Shown one piece after another: positions 31,101 to 38,933 of a stretch of DNA of 55,000 nucleotides. The stretch lies in the NCBI GenBank assembly GCA_905221605.1, contig CAJNDS010002119.1, forward strand, positions 585,001 to 640,000, read 5' to 3'. The DNA is from Symbiodinium natans (taxonomy: Eukaryota > Sar > Dinophyceae > Suessiales > Symbiodiniaceae). The notes beneath the pieces were generated by a model. That model did no database searches. It saw only the letters and a program-made list of their open reading frames with translations, and was not told the origin of the DNA. The translations under genes and the position numbers were made by a program. Each line of letters starts with the position of its first letter. The first letter of the stretch is position 1.

Positions 31101-34100
31101 TGAATAGGCAAGGGATGTGTTTAAGTCCGGGTAAATCGGTCATCCTGTACAGCTTGTGGGGTGGACAAGTGCCCAAGCTGCTCAAACCCCTAGTTAGGAT
31201 GCACCCCACCCTAGGTCGTTGCTTTCGTGTGCCCCTTCATGACTATAAACAGGCTGTCTCACTCCCGGTTGTGAGCACCCATGTTTATCTTGGCATGGTT
31301 CTCTCCTATAAAAATTTCGAGATGCACAGCCTACGGCACAGAACTAGACAGTCCTGGATTGCTTTTAACAGAGGCAAGCACATACTCTGCAACAGAACGC
31401 TCAGCCTGCACTTGCGGCTACAGCTATATAAAGCACTGTGCCTCTCCATTCTCCGATATGGGCTTCCCAGCTGTGGGCTGACTGCTCTAGGGCGTGACAA
31501 ATTCACCACCACTGTGCTGCGTCAAACACGCATGGTGGTTCGCAACCACTCCTACTTTACTGGACTTTCCAATGCAGACTTTCTCCAGCGATTCAAGTTG
31601 GAAGAGCCTCTCACAAGCTTCCATGGTATTCTCCTTAACAGGTTAAGAGGCATTGAGCACAAACCTGCAGCCCAGACCCACCCTCCTGAGGTCTGTGCCT
31701 GGTGGCAGCACCTTCGCTCCACTGTGGAGGCTCCGTCGGAGACTCCGGTGGATGAGAGGCAGTTAAGGCACAGGCGGGACACCCATCAATCTGAACCGTG
31801 TACTGTCTGCGGGGCTGTTTTTGTCAACGAGGCCGCGCTGCGCTTTCACATCACCAAGATGCATGTCCAACCGGACAAAAACACCCAAAAGGCCTTGAAG
31901 GCAGCGCTTCGTGTTCGCAAGGATGAACACATGCTGCATGCGCACGGCGGATTGCCGACCTGCAGGCACTGCAGACACAAGTTTTCGTCCTGGCCTCAGT
32001 TCATGAGCCACTTTAATCGGCAATGCTGCCCAGTTCTGCACCTTCAGCAAGCCTCTCAGTTTCCCCCGCTTCCCCCAGACCCGGCGCCGCTGATTCAACA
32101 AGCTGAACTGCTTTCTTTGGCCGCGACTTACACCTGGCAAGAGCTCGCTGCAGAAGTCCAAAAGTTTGGCAGGCTCCTGCACTGTCCGCTATGCAATCTT
32201 TGGATGGCGCAAACTGGCCAACTGGTGAAGCACATGCAAGCCCAGCACAATGACTTTTCCACCGCCATTTCTCTCATTCAGCAGTTCCTTCTTGAGTGTA
32301 AAGGTATTACCAAGCCTTGCCGCTTCTGCTCTACTAGTCATCACAAGGCCGCGGTGGGTTGTCCGGTTCTCTTTAGAGTTGCCCTTCTCTTGAATCACCA
32401 CAACAGACTGCGACACACCCTTCAGGCTTCACAGCATGGAGGACGTCGGCCGGGACGAGCTAATCCGAGGACAGCAGGAGCTTGCGTTGTTCAACTCGAT
32501 GATGCCAGCGCCGGGAGCCGCAATTCCCCCTTCGCAGGGAACCGGTCTGCGGAGACAACGAGATCGCAACGACGAAAGCCCACATGTCATCCGCAAGGCC
32601 TTCCGACCCAAAGGGAAGGGCCCGTCATATCCACAGGACAGACGAACCTCCGCCAGTTTCTTGGAGGACTCAAGCAGCAGCGATGCTCAGTTGGAAGTAG
32701 TGAAGATGATGGCCAGGCTCAGCGTACGCCAGGCCGACCAGCTGAGCATCCTGAAGTTAGACACGACCTATGTCTTGTTCCTCAAGACGCAAGGAGCAAT
32801 GTCGATTACGAAGGATCTATGGGCAATGGGGAATCGGTGGCACGAACAGAAAGAACAAACTCCACAGGACATCACGATGCCGCTTCGCAACACCTTATTC
32901 TCCTGCCTTCTGCGCTCGCTGGATCTACGACTCCAGGCACTGCAAGAGAAGGAGGATGCCCGGGTGCAAGCCAGGAGCTTGCACTTGCTTCAGGACCGGG
33001 AGGATCACGTGTTGGCATTCAACTATATGCAATGGGACTCGCAGACCAGGCAGTACCTTGTGAAGAAGGACAGGGAGCCTCTTGCCCTGACCGAACTGAG
33101 GAGGGACATTGCCACCATGCAAGCCAATCTGGCCCATCCTCGGGTCGTCAACCGTTTTCACGCCATGAGGAAGCTTACGGAAGACCTGAGTGGGGACGTC
33201 CTGCCGATGCACTTGGAGATCGGACTTCGCAGCCAAGTTGCCCATCAGGTCTTCGACTGCCTGGACAAATGGTGTCACAGCGGCGCCTTTCACTTGATCT
33301 CAGCCACCCTTCGCCACGAACGCCTAGGCAGAGACGGTCTGGTCTCTTCGTTGGTGAAAGCTGTGGATCGTCTGTGAAGCCTGCCGTCAGTCGGAAGCTG
33401 AAACTCCTTAATACAGCCAATTTCTGTTACATAAACAGTTGCCTACATGCCCTTCTGCACTTGCAATCTCTCTGCCCACCTGCAGCCGATTTTGTAAGGC
33501 CAGACTTTCAGAAAATCTTGAAATGGCTGGCTACTCAGAAAGAAGTCCATGTTTGGCGCACCTTGGGTTTTCAGCAATTGCTTCATGGCTGGCCCAGGCC
33601 ACTTGAGCAACATGACGTTGCAGAACTACTTCTGCATATGAAGGACGGTGACCTGCTGGCTGCCGGCTGCTTCACTGGCAGCTGGCAAGCCAGACGCATG
33701 GAACATACTCTTCAAGTGCTTGACGGAGGACACGTCAGTCCCCTCTTCATCGACGCTCCACTTGGAGCAGTCTCGACCTCAGGAGTGGCTGCCTCTGCAG
33801 CCACTGCATCACCCTCTGCTGCAGATGCCCGCCGTTGCACCCTGCAGACGCTTGTAGATGCCTGGGCTTCTCAGGCCCATCCGCATGCGCTGTGTGAGCT
33901 GCCAGAAGTCTTGATGCTACAGATCAATCGGTTCTGGGACCCTGCTTTCCCGCAGCATAAGAATTCACAACCCGTAAGCGCTGGCTGCACTGTCTCCTTG
34001 CCCCACTTCCTGCAACCAGACAGTCTTCAGACCTCCCTGGCCAGATATCAGGTTCGAGCGATCTTGTTGCATCAAGGAGCATCCAATGCCTCCGGACACT

Positions 34101-34252
34101 ATCGTGCTCTGACGCTGTCACCTGAAGGTGTAGCGTGGTTGCACGACGATGGTGCTTCAGCTGTGAACGTTACAATCAAACAGAGAGCCGAATTAGACAA
34201 GCAATCATATGTTTTCTTCTGCACGCTGATAGAGGCCTCTCTCTCTCCGTAG
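28133..34252 (+). CDS. LINE ORF2 polyprotein: APE endonuclease - RT - C2H2 fingers - USP protease
   Basis: A 2039-codon frame; ATG 28133 overlaps ORF1 and ATG 28202 follows its stop by two bases (TAAGTATG). Endonuclease, residues about 188-450: TWNSSGL (N195), ITETHW (E227), GDFN (D347, N349), QIDFAIV (D413) and YHCPVH (H445). RT, about 760-1010: LRPISLLPPMAKVLAKLL, motif A FSLDLQRAFDSIPW (D870), GIRQGCGLAPLVW and motif C FADDF (D962, D963). Zinc fingers: C1223-x2-C1226...H1239...H1244, C1277-x2-C1280, C1351-x2-C1354...H1367...H1372 and C1396-x2-C1399. Residues about 1435-1750 overlap the third ORF and look like an out-of-frame shadow. USP domain, about 1755-2035: Cys box NTANFCYINSCLHALLHL (C1765), EQHDVAEL, LPEVLMLQINRF, His box NASGHYRAL (H1989) and WLHDDG (D2005/D2006). 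EN and RT copy the element into new sites. The protease could remove ubiquitin from the element's proteins or host factors, or process the polyprotein; that role is inferred. Confidence 0.93.
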   Translation: MAIQYPPSRRPSRRLSPRRIKLSMCSQRMIPSFLSIVRSIKLRLPLRRVVLAASSFDWRDFTHSRACPSPRSHPKPAHSRTPSCLTPHRASSLAAPPLTPKPALRLLSLLACFQLCATAPVTFPTLPEPNGAAHVKKSLLRAQKRANRFGRTTYHGRVLTAKQLGSHSPKPAPKSASCTSPPPYPKPHVDVLTWNSSGLSQSKLAELLAWLNAEDSPSRYRIVCITETHWSDTSEFHMQGWNAVHSGFSTKAAGILLLVHEDLCAPHQIRYKEILPGRLVHLRIYQGSAPAIDILGTYQYAWNLARGPGSQPQRRKALLDERLDVWQKIRSWVQSIPARNALLLIGDFNCGLKTHSTHVGRGISIPRSGYPDDQYLFQDILTDYALTALNTWGRHGRKAGTFQHHSGSVTQIDFAIVRARLTTPQALQAKSLQAVPILPKTGMYHCPVHLTFPLPANPTAHQAASQSLTLASVKAQLRASPDTQQSFIANLPTQVQDEEDLIKSMYDSWALACRENPPPATRTKAEQVKEELQRTTLVTVRSLWALRDQVHQNRTQLLSTALLHCVASALTPVQAYLPARVSSWLRTSTSRYLGAILRWWKLSTQHDCQARALRKHCRARKKKHLEALIADAQAGKHCLTALHNILKRFAPKTRPKRIQLRTSSGDIQSPSAELAQILSHFRVVYDSPTTQPSPRAVLSLITFSITEITNAFLHLPRKALPSHYPPAPLWQAAAPLAASVFHECLHQAFKSERLYLPDTWHRIQVALIPKPSKPLNCPGSLRPISLLPPMAKVLAKLLASRIRPFAQEAASKLPQYAYLPQRQTLDALDRAFSHCHSVRLKRQTGYITTRDRYEGKITRQCEGGITFSLDLQRAFDSIPWSSLETSLQDAGVPRSLVHLIMYLHERATYVFRTSHSQGSIFAGQGIRQGCGLAPLVWTIYSLKILKSMASIAPNSQRTLFADDFLFQWSISSPQDFLKIPHQIAGIIQTLNRQGMCLSPGKSVILYSLWGGQVPKLLKPLVRMHPTLGRCFRVPLHDYKQAVSLPVVSTHVYLGMVLSYKNFEMHSLRHRTRQSWIAFNRGKHILCNRTLSLHLRLQLYKALCLSILRYGLPSCGLTALGRDKFTTTVLRQTRMVVRNHSYFTGLSNADFLQRFKLEEPLTSFHGILLNRLRGIEHKPAAQTHPPEVCAWWQHLRSTVEAPSETPVDERQLRHRRDTHQSEPCTVCGAVFVNEAALRFHITKMHVQPDKNTQKALKAALRVRKDEHMLHAHGGLPTCRHCRHKFSSWPQFMSHFNRQCCPVLHLQQASQFPPLPPDPAPLIQQAELLSLAATYTWQELAAEVQKFGRLLHCPLCNLWMAQTGQLVKHMQAQHNDFSTAISLIQQFLLECKGITKPCRFCSTSHHKAAVGCPVLFRVALLLNHHNRLRHTLQASQHGGRRPGRANPRTAGACVVQLDDASAGSRNSPFAGNRSAETTRSQRRKPTCHPQGLPTQREGPVISTGQTNLRQFLGGLKQQRCSVGSSEDDGQAQRTPGRPAEHPEVRHDLCLVPQDARSNVDYEGSMGNGESVARTERTNSTGHHDAASQHLILLPSALAGSTTPGTAREGGCPGASQELALASGPGGSRVGIQLYAMGLADQAVPCEEGQGASCPDRTEEGHCHHASQSGPSSGRQPFSRHEEAYGRPEWGRPADALGDRTSQPSCPSGLRLPGQMVSQRRLSLDLSHPSPRTPRQRRSGLFVGESCGSSVKPAVSRKLKLLNTANFCYINSCLHALLHLQSLCPPAADFVRPDFQKILKWLATQKEVHVWRTLGFQQLLHGWPRPLEQHDVAELLLHMKDGDLLAAGCFTGSWQARRMEHTLQVLDGGHVSPLFIDAPLGAVSTSGVAASAATASPSAADARRCTLQTLVDAWASQAHPHALCELPEVLMLQINRFWDPAFPQHKNSQPVSAGCTVSLPHFLQPDSLQTSLARYQVRAILLHQGASNASGHYRALTLSPEGVAWLHDDGASAVNVTIKQRAELDKQSYVFFCTLIEASLSP
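31799..32412 (+). other. Zinc-finger region of ORF2 (four Cys/His motifs)
   Basis: CTVCGAVFVNEAALRFH, CRHCRHKFSSWPQFMSH, CPLCNLWMAQTGQLVKH and CRFCSTSHH...CP...HHNRLRH. The first three follow the C-x2-C-x12-H spacing of C2H2 fingers. In LINEs and R2-like elements such fingers commonly bind target DNA or element RNA. Confidence 0.85.
32436..33377 (+). CDS. LINE third ORF, nested in the +1 frame of ORF2
   Basis: 313 residues from ATG 32436 to TGA 33375-33377. The frame is +1 relative to ORF2, which stays open throughout. Its composition is that of a normal protein: acidic/Gln-rich start (MEDVGRDELIRGQQELALFN), a basic Pro/Gly linker, then helical stretches (QADQLSILKLDTTYVLFLKT, TLFSCLLRSLDLRLQALQEK, VVNRFHAMRKLTEDL, SALVS-like end LVSSLVKAVDRL). 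The overlapping ORF2 translation is Gly/Ser/Arg/His-rich, as expected of a shadow frame. It starts about 20 bp after the last zinc finger and ends just where the USP domain begins. It may be a separate protein (reinitiation) or the true middle of the polyprotein reached by two frameshifts. Function unknown; RNA binding or structural, ORF1-like, roles are possible. Confidence 0.72.
   Translation: MEDVGRDELIRGQQELALFNSMMPAPGAAIPPSQGTGLRRQRDRNDESPHVIRKAFRPKGKGPSYPQDRRTSASFLEDSSSSDAQLEVVKMMARLSVRQADQLSILKLDTTYVLFLKTQGAMSITKDLWAMGNRWHEQKEQTPQDITMPLRNTLFSCLLRSLDLRLQALQEKEDARVQARSLHLLQDREDHVLAFNYMQWDSQTRQYLVKKDREPLALTELRRDIATMQANLAHPRVVNRFHAMRKLTEDLSGDVLPMHLEIGLRSQVAHQVFDCLDKWCHSGAFHLISATLRHERLGRDGLVSSLVKAVDRL
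33395..34249 (+). other. USP-type (C19-like) deubiquitinase domain of ORF2
   Basis: About 280 residues carrying all USP landmarks in order: Cys box (Cys codon 33425-33427), a QHD-AEL motif like the family's QQDAxEF, LPEVLMLQINRF like P-x-L-x-LxLxRF, the His box (His codon 34097-34099), and a W-x2-DD stretch supplying the third residue. The CxxC zinc pairs of many cellular USPs are absent, so the domain is compact. Active-site preservation argues for function. Confidence 0.85.
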
Positions 34253-34458
34253 AGTGTCACTTCAAGTGTTGGACTCATCAGTTGATAGAACTGTACAGAT
34301 TTTGCTAGTATTCTGCTGTCTTCTGCACTGCTCATGGGGCGCTCGCGCCGGGTGCAGTACAGGGGTAGCCTCCGCTTCATCACGAAGCCGCATGCACAGT
34401 CATGCACCTGACACGCTATGCAAAGCACTCCTTTGCCGCGTCGGAAGAAGAAGAAGAA
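34253..34458 (+). other. LINE 3' UTR
   Basis: About 200 bp between the ORF2 stop and the right duplication. Contains GGCGCTCGCGCC (about 34338-34349), a short perfect hairpin that could serve RT recognition; this is speculative. Confidence 0.55.
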
Positions 34459-34461
34459 GAA
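34444..34461 (+). repeat. (GAA)6 tail of the LINE
   Basis: Six GAA units at the element's 3' end, overlapping the first bases of the right duplication. LINEs end in poly-A or short tandem repeats. Confidence 0.85.
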
Positions 34462-34471
34462 CCCAAACTCA
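34459..34471 (+). repeat. Right copy of the LINE target-site duplication
   Basis: GAACCCAAACTCA, identical to 25814-25826. It directly follows or overlaps the GAA tail. Confidence 0.75.
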
Positions 34472-35114
34472 TTAAGTCAGTCTGGCTAGGTTTGGCCGCT
34501 GCCAATGCACATTTTACTCCAAACCCTGAAGGTTAAGGGTCGAAGCCTGCGGAAGAAAGGAGATGCTTCTTATCTATGTTACAAAGTAAAATCATACGAT
34601 AGCGACAGGAATGATATGCCGACCCACACTATCTAGCGCAACTCTAGTAACTACATGAGGCCCAACGCCTCGCCTCGGAGCTGCGCCGATTCCTCCGCCA
34701 TGCCGGCGCAGGCACGCTGAGGCATTATTTCAGGCTTTCGGAGGGACTTCGTTTGCAAGACTCTTTCCCCTTATTTAATGGTGCTCGGCTTGCAAACTGT
34801 TCTCGGCGACAGAGAACACTGTCAAACCTAAAAGTGTTCCGACAAGAGGCAGATGCAGTTCGGAGAAAGCAGAGTTGCGAAGGGTGCCTCGTGTGGAGGG
34901 TATGTTGCTCACATTTAGTGACACCCTGTTTCGTTTCAACGTCGGAGGTGCAGCACCTTCTGGCTAGTGTTACCTCCACAAAACACGCCACTGTGGGTTT
35001 GAACTTGACGACCCATCTCGCAGACCGGTGTAGTGTCCTTGCCACCCCCGAGACTGTCCTGGTGTTGGGTTGCCCGCTATATCGTCGGGTAAAACGGTGA
35101 ACATGAGCCTCACA

Positions 35115-35172
35115 ATGATGATGATGCTGCTGCTGCTGCCGCTGCTGGTGGTGGTGGTGGTGGTGGTGGGGG
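35115..35172. repeat. Compound triplet repeat (ATG)n(CTG)n(GTG)n
   Basis: ATG/TGA units pass into CTG units, then into GTG units, a graded triplet microsatellite. Poly-His/Gln/Pro frames here are artefacts. Confidence 0.93.
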
Positions 35173-35250
35173 CGACTCTCTCGGGCCACTCAACACTGTC
35201 ATGTTCATGATGAATGAAAGCTCTCCAAGCCTTGGGGAGGACCACTGAGT

Positions 35251-35372
35251 TTGATCAAGATTTGCAAGCGCGTACCCTCGCCAGGCGAAGTGGAAGAGGC
35301 CTGGTTCGAGGACCGCTCCATGGAGAAGGGGTGGAGGATCTATGCTGGAATTTACAGCAGGCTTCAGAGCTT
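35251..35372 (+). CDS. Exon-like segment, unknown protein
   Basis: The frame at 35251 reads LIKICKRVPSPGEVEEAWFE and DRSMEKGWRIYAGIYSRLQ, with strong Glu/Trp/Tyr content and coding-type codon use. A stop follows at about 35388. Splice limits were not resolved and no family was recognised. Confidence 0.25.
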
Positions 35373-35723
35373 GAGGGTGTTCTTTTGATTCAGGCTTTCC
35401 GGTTCGATCCACGTGCTGCGTGGAAGCGTGCAAAATCTCGCCTCATGCCCTTCTATCTCCAACACGCATATTCAGCTTCTGCAGCCGGCGAAAGAAGATC
35501 CCCTGCCATCCATGCGAATACAGCACACGTCGCCGCCTAGGCCCGCAGCTTAGGGCCCCAATTTAAGTCCAAAGCGGTTCCTTGCAGAAAGATCTGGGTC
35601 GTCCCTGGCAGACAAGAGTGGACAAGAGGGAGTGCTGGGATGTGAGTCCAGAGAAGGAAAGCGCGTTAATCCCGAGGCCCAAAGCCGTGGAACGCTTCAA
35701 ACATCGGCTGGATCACAGATTGA

Positions 35724-35774
35724 CAGAGAGAGAGAGAGAGAGTGAGAGTGAGAATGAGAGAGAGAGAGAGAGAG
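35724..35774. repeat. (GA)n microsatellite, interrupted
   Basis: GAGAGA runs with GT and AAT interruptions. Confidence 0.93.
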
Positions 35775-36090
35775 GCAGAGAGACTTGCATGGGGTTGATA
35801 ACAGTATTGCACCCCCAGATGCCGGAGCGCAACCGAATCTGAACCCCACCGTGTCTCATCAAGCTTGCCAGGTGTCAAGCCCCGTGCACTGTTTTGGGCC
35901 CTGAGTTCTTCAACCCCGCACCGACACACAGGAGATGAAGAAGCGAACGGGCATGAGCATAAAGGGGCTGCGGGCCCAGCCTTGATGGTGTGCAGCTTTG
36001 CAGGTTAGGCAAGTCTTTGTGGAATGTGCGATTATGTGGCATGATGCTGTTCCTGTACTGTAGGTCTGCAGGTCATAGGTAGGGTTGAAG

Positions 36091-36190
36091 ATGGCGTCAA
36101 GCAAGGAAGAAGAGTTCGGGGCGCTTCAAGAGGATGAAGGACCGCACAGACCTCCTCCTTCAAGGGCCCCGAGAGGGAATGCTGGGCTTC
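36091..36190 (+). CDS. Possible first coding exon
   Basis: ATG 36091 opens MASSKEEEFGALQEDEGPHR and continues PPPSRAPRGNAGLPA, an acidic then Pro/Arg-rich start. The right side, CCAGCAAGG, could be a GC-type donor. No downstream exon could be phased and no domain was recognised. Confidence 0.25.
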
Positions 36191-38555
36191 CAGCAAGGAT
36201 TAAAGAGTCTTTGTTGTTTTTTGCATTGCGTTGGGGGTCACATTCTTTCGGTTCTCGATACATGCTTCACGGGTTTAGGGCGAGCAATTTGCGGGCATCT
36301 GTGGGGGTCTGACATAATCTGCCCGACCCGGTGACCTAAGTGCTACGGTTGTTTGCAAAATAGGGAGACGAGCCCCAAGTCAAGCTCAATCGCTCATGCT
36401 GTACTACGCGCGAGGATTTCAGCACTTGTAGACTTGTAGGAACCACGGCATCCAGAAATTGGAGTTGGTATCCCACGACGGGTGCAACCTTCCGTTAACA
36501 ATCCCACTTCCCACTATTTAGCACTTGCAAAATCCCTGCAAAGCTTTGTGCGCTGCTGGAAACTATACCCTTCTTACACCTTCAAGTAGTCGTCGGGCGA
36601 ATCCTCAAGCAGAATCCCGCCCGAAAGCTGCGAAGCTTCTCAATGCAGAGGAGCTCACCTTCGCCCGGGCTCGGGAGCCAGCCTCAGCATGTAGGTTTCA
36701 GGTTTCGGCCTTTGGTTGTTTGGGACGGTTGTTTGGCAGATGAGTCGGATTTGGGCACTCATACGATCAGGACTCTGAGCCCTGCTTGCACCTAAGCCGA
36801 CACTGCTGCCGACACTCCTTGAAAGTTGCTTCGAGTTGCTTGAGGTTGCGGTTGCGGTTGTGCGCTGTTCGGTTAATATAAGGTTGAGGCAGCGACCCAG
36901 CTTGCAGCTTGAGACTGCAGCTTGTCGATTCAGGAGCAGCAGACGGAAGCCAATCAAGGCTTTTAGACTTGACAACTTTGGCATGTATCTTTGCTTAACC
37001 GCGGCATAGCTTGTCCTGCCTGGCTCGTGGAACACAACAAGCCCTGCACCTGGCACATGAAGCCCTCAAGCCCAAAACCCGTCCCAAAGCCAACCCCCAC
37101 CTGGCTTTAGGGACACTTGTTTTGGGCTGCAGGGCTTCTAGGGTCGGGAGGTCGGACAACATGGCCCAACTTAAATTTGGCAATTCAAACGTCTCGCAGA
37201 AAGCATTAGACAGAGCCTCACGCAGAGCGGCGGCCGGAGGTCACTACGAGCCTCGCCTTGGCGGAATCCAGCGACTTGGCGACGTGGTTCTCATCAGATG
37301 TTCTACACTCGCCCTTGTATACCGAGCCAGCAACACACTTTGATGAAACAACCTGAGGGGATGATCCTTGCATGTTCTGGCTCACAGGTGGTTGGCAGCT
37401 CTTGTATACACTGGCGGTGAACACGGCTGGGCGACCAGGCGGACTGTGAGACTGTACCTCACCCACGTCGGTGTTGTGATGCGTTGCGTCTGTATATGTT
37501 TGTGCCTTGTAGTCGAAGAGGCGAGGACCCGAAGATATCAGGCTCAGCCAAGTTTGGAGGCTCCCAGACTCCCGAGAGCCCAAGAGCCCCAAACTTCATG
37601 GACTCATGAACTGCCCTGAGCCCTGAGAGCACTCCCAAATGCTCCCAATGCTCCCAAGTCTCCACACAAGAAGAAACCACCAAGCCCAGGGGCCCTGGGC
37701 GAATGATCTCTGGATACTTGCAGCTTCCGACCTTTCCCGGGTTGAGGTTCCGAAACGTTAACGGAGACGCAGGGGCGCAGCAGTCCTCCATGCGGCGCAG
37801 GGCTTATGTGTGGGCATTCCCACCCTCCAACCCAAGCATAGCAGAGGCTGCGTGCTGCCATGCTGCTTTGGGCTTTGGACCCAAAGACCCAGCACCCTGA
37901 AATCCGCAAGCATCCCAGAAAGGCCGAGTCTGTGAAGAGGCCCAAAACTCAACTAAAGTACACGAAAAATTTGTTTGAACAAATCATGTGACGAGGCCGG
38001 AAAGGAAGAGGCACCCAAGAGGCCCCAAATGCTCTCCAGGGGGGAGCCACCACGCGGGTGAGCTGGAGGTGCCGCTTGGGCTTCGGGTGGGTCACTTGCG
38101 GCTTGCTTGCTCCGTGAGAAGCTCTACTCTAACCCCCCAAAAGCTTGTTTTGAGCCTGTATTTTGGATCACTTCTCTCAACTTCCCTGCAATTTGAGCCG
38201 CTAGGTCCCGTAGTGTCTTTGTGGAGGCCAGTCCGAACTACGCGAAGGATGTGGCCAAGTGCATCCACCAGGCCCCTACATTCAGACAAACTGGAGTTGA
38301 AAGTCGGGGAGGGAAGGCCTGAGTTCATGTAGTCCAAGGCCAAGAGGGGGGAGGACTTGGTAGGACTGCCAGGGGTGGTCCCAAAACAGCCTGGCATTCA
38401 CCTCTCAGGAGGCTCTGTTCAAATTGCTGTCAGTAGACGTTTTCTTGCGAGAGTTCCAGGCATTGGAAGAGATGGACCGTGGCGGCTCCCAGTGGAACCT
38501 GGCTGTTCATTACCTCGAGGCCATGGGCGACCAGTGCTCTTCTTGTTTTGTGGGC
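36191..38555. other. No gene recognised
   Basis: No supportable exon or RNA. Scattered diverged telomere-like words. Confidence 0.35.
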
Positions 38556-38933
38556 TGTTTACGAGCCAGATCATCGAGAGTTTCTTAGCAGATCTCCAAA
38601 CGCGTTTGGTGGCGACAGCATCCGCGCCACACCCTTCACCGAGAAGAGAAGAAATTGAAGCGTCGGCTGGCACATTCAATTGCGCGGACATCACTTACAG
38701 AATTCGAGAAGAGCAGAGTACTTTTTGTCAGTCTCATAGGAGTCATAGGAGCCATACCCCAAGCGAAGCAAACGGCGAAGGCCATGCTGCTCTTTGACCT
38801 GCCGTCACACGGAGACTGCTTTGAGGAAGAGGCACTTCACTCTGACTTTGCAAATGTAGGGTTGGGACAATGTCAGAAGCTTGGGCGTTCTCCACGCCGA
38901 CTCAAGCAAACTGCCGACCTCAAGGCACTCTAA
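38556..38933 (+). CDS. Coding-like segment in two overlapping frames
   Basis: One frame reads SQIIESFLADLQTRLVATAS to CADITYRIREEQ (about 38558-38712). A second reads SLTEFEKSRVLFVSLIGVIG, then AKQTAKAMLLFDLPSHGDCF and ends at TAA 38931-38933. The change of best frame near 38700 fits either an indel or two exons. No family was recognised. Confidence 0.22.

Larger units (their letters stand above)
25827..34458 (+). mobile_element. Full-length APE-type LINE (non-LTR retrotransposon) with a USP protease domain
   Basis: About 8.63 kb between perfect 13-bp direct repeats. Order: short 5' UTR (25827-25997), ORF1 (25998-28199), ORF2 (28133 or 28202 to 34252) with endonuclease, reverse transcriptase, four zinc fingers and a USP domain, a nested third ORF (32436-33377), a 3' UTR and a (GAA)6 tail. 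It has no LTRs and no integrase. Catalytic residues of endonuclease, RT and protease are all present and no stop or frameshift breaks ORF2, so the copy looks young and possibly active. Target-primed reverse transcription by such elements yields duplications of this kind. The boundaries are inferred from the duplication and tail. Confidence 0.88.
34472..36090. other. Right flank of the LINE; repeats and one exon-like piece
   Basis: Holds a triplet repeat (35115-35172), a GA repeat (35724-35774) and the exon-like piece at 35251. Otherwise nothing was recognised. Confidence 0.35.

Noticed and set aside
32436-33377. ORF2-frame peptide in this interval as a folded domain
   Set aside because: Gly/Ser/Arg/His-rich composition typical of an out-of-frame reading; the +1 frame carries the protein-like sequence.
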